Source: Mucilaginibacter sp. KACC 22773
GTDB taxonomy: Bacteria > Bacteroidota > Bacteroidia > Sphingobacteriales > Sphingobacteriaceae
Length of the DNA: 64,000 bases
NCBI RefSeq assembly: GCF_028736215.1
Contig: NZ_CP117883.1
Location: 3,596,001 to 3,660,000 of the forward strand
Direction: 5' to 3'
Position numbers and translations under genes: made by a program. Shown here piece after piece: positions 63,259 to 64,000 of the stretch. Position 1 is the first letter of the stretch; every line of letters begins with the position of its first letter. The notes under the pieces are model-generated. The model saw nothing but the letters and a program-made list of their open reading frames with translations. It made no database searches and was not told where the DNA came from.

Positions 63259-63657
63259 TTACTGATACAATATATAGTATACAACTACACCAATTATTAA
63301 AGCTATCCCGATAGCAATAAATACCGGAGCCAAAAGCTTGCTGTGCCAGTTGTCTATTATAAATTGCTGATTATTATCCGGACTGTATATCACCCTAACG
63401 GTTTCGCCCTCTTTAAATGCAGGCGGGCTGCTGCCAATATCGTATTTTTTAGTTACCCAGTCCTTTTCAAGCGTTACATACCTTATTACCGGATAATAAC
63501 TACTCCCATTACCACTATAGTCATTTTCCATAACCGTACCTTCAACACGGACCCCGTTTTTTAATAATTTACGCCGTTCGGTTATTTTGGCAAAACCCCA
63601 AACAGCTAAAAAAGCACCACCCGCAAAAAGTATAATTTCGTCAATTGTTGCATTCAT
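63259..63657 (-). CDS. DUF3592 membrane protein, tandem paralogue
   Basis: A 132-residue protein with the same layout as the next gene: an N-terminal helix (IILFAGGAFLAVWGFAKITE), the core NGVRVEGTVMENDYSGNGSS and FKEGETVRVIYSPDNNQQF, and a C-terminal helix (LAPVFIAIGIALIIGVVVYY). It shares conserved positions with its paralogue and differs elsewhere, suggesting an old duplication. Function is unknown. ATG 63657 is in good context. Confidence 0.82.
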   Translation of the reverse strand: MNATIDEIILFAGGAFLAVWGFAKITERRKLLKNGVRVEGTVMENDYSGNGSSYYPVIRYVTLEKDWVTKKYDIGSSPPAFKEGETVRVIYSPDNNQQFIIDNWHSKLLAPVFIAIGIALIIGVVVYYILYQ

Positions 63658-63739
63658 AACACATTTTTTTCTGAACCGCGATTATGCAGATTGGTCAGAT
63701 TTTTTGGATTTTGATTTCGTTCGATTTAACATAATGCCC

Positions 63740-63823
63740 ACTCACAACTCACAACTCACAACTCACAACTCACAACTCACAACTCACAACTCACAACTCA
63801 CAACTCACAACTCACAACTCACA
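63740..63823. repeat. Heptamer tandem repeat (ACTCACA)n
   Basis: Twelve exact copies of ACTCACA, followed by ACTAAG, in which CTA (63825-63827) is the TAG stop codon of the leftward carboxylase gene. The unit differs by one base from a rotation of the unit at 51747. A plus-strand frame reading through it repeats five residues and is not a gene. Confidence 0.95.
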
Positions 63824-63824
63824 A

Positions 63825-64000
63825 CTAAGTCTGTATCACCCCCACATTAAACGCTTTTTCAATAGGTGAATGGTTGGCAGCTTCTATCCCCATAGATATT
63901 ACTTTACGGGTTTCCAGCGGGTCGATAATACCATCAACCCAAAGCCTTGCCGCTGCGTAGTATGGTGTGGTTTGGCTGTTATACCTATCGGTGGTTTGTT
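63825..64000 (-). CDS. Acyl-CoA carboxylase carboxyltransferase (beta) subunit, C-terminal part
   Basis: The last ~58 residues of a gene that enters from the right edge. The minus strand reads PYYAAARLWVDGIIDPLETR, then KVISMGIEAANHSPI and a TAG stop at 63825-63827. 'PYY-x-x-ARLW-x-DGIIDP-x-x-TR' is the conserved C-terminal stretch of the biotin-dependent carboxyltransferases, closest in style to methylcrotonyl- or propionyl-CoA carboxylase beta subunits. The exact substrate cannot be told from the tail. The stop codon lies inside the heptamer repeat. Confidence 0.85.
   Translation of the reverse strand, partial: QTTDRYNSQTTPYYAAARLWVDGIIDPLETRKVISMGIEAANHSPIEKAFNVGVIQT

Noticed and set aside
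63587-63850. Plus-strand frame of 87 codons across the second heptamer array
   Set aside because: It lies opposite the start of the DUF3592 gene and then repeats the same five to seven residues through the array; this is a by-product of a 7-base repeat without stops.

Overview
The window looks like chromosome from a Bacteroidota bacterium of the Sphingobacteriaceae type, close to Mucilaginibacter or Pedobacter. This is inferred from the SusC/SusD pair with its own ECF sigma and FecR anti-sigma, GH29/GH95/GH97/GH20 enzymes, many lipoproteins, weak Shine-Dalgarno signals, TAnnTTTG-like promoter elements and heptamer repeats after stop codons. No rRNA, intact tRNA, CRISPR array, transposase or integrase gene was seen.

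Layout. (1) 1-8163: the start of an Old Yellow Enzyme gene and a TetR regulator whose likely operators flank both genes; then a leftward RND efflux operon (adaptor, pump, outer-membrane factor, TetR) with a second TetR gene divergent at its head. (2) 8164-11903: a gene-poor stretch with two tRNA-Ser-like 3' ends and a terminator, probably an old integration scar, followed by a MacB/Lol-type adaptor-permease-ATPase operon. (3) 12205-27652: a stress or dormancy cluster made of a small conserved protein, a DegP-like protease, an MgtA-type P-type ATPase, a decayed universal stress protein, a beta-CASP nuclease, Hsp20, a zinc alcohol dehydrogenase, MlaD/F/E lipid transport, PEP synthase, a tandem universal stress protein and a response-regulator remnant. 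Most promoter regions here carry a TGA-N6-TCA palindrome, which suggests one Crp/Fnr-family regulator.

(4) 27735-55229: a fucose utilisation locus. Surface binding and import are covered by SusC, SusD and two discoidin-like lipoproteins under sigma/FecR control. Alpha-L-fucosidases GH29 and GH95 and a GH97 enzyme release sugars. FucP and an SGLT symporter carry them across the inner membrane. Two mutarotase-like proteins, an aldo/keto reductase, a zinc dehydrogenase, L-fuconate dehydratase and an SDR oxidise fucose without phosphorylation. The lactonase and the final hydrolase or aldolase of that route are not in the window. Two AraC regulators sit within or beside the locus.

(5) 55321-64000: mixed genes: a PliI-like lipoprotein, GH20 hexosaminidase, thioredoxin reductase, a MORN/TonB protein, an M19 dipeptidase, a Skp/OmpH chaperone, two DUF3592 membrane proteins and the 3' end of an acyl-CoA carboxylase beta-subunit gene. 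Two heptamer tandem arrays, at about 51.75 and 63.74 kb, each run into the TAG stop codon of the leftward gene beside them.
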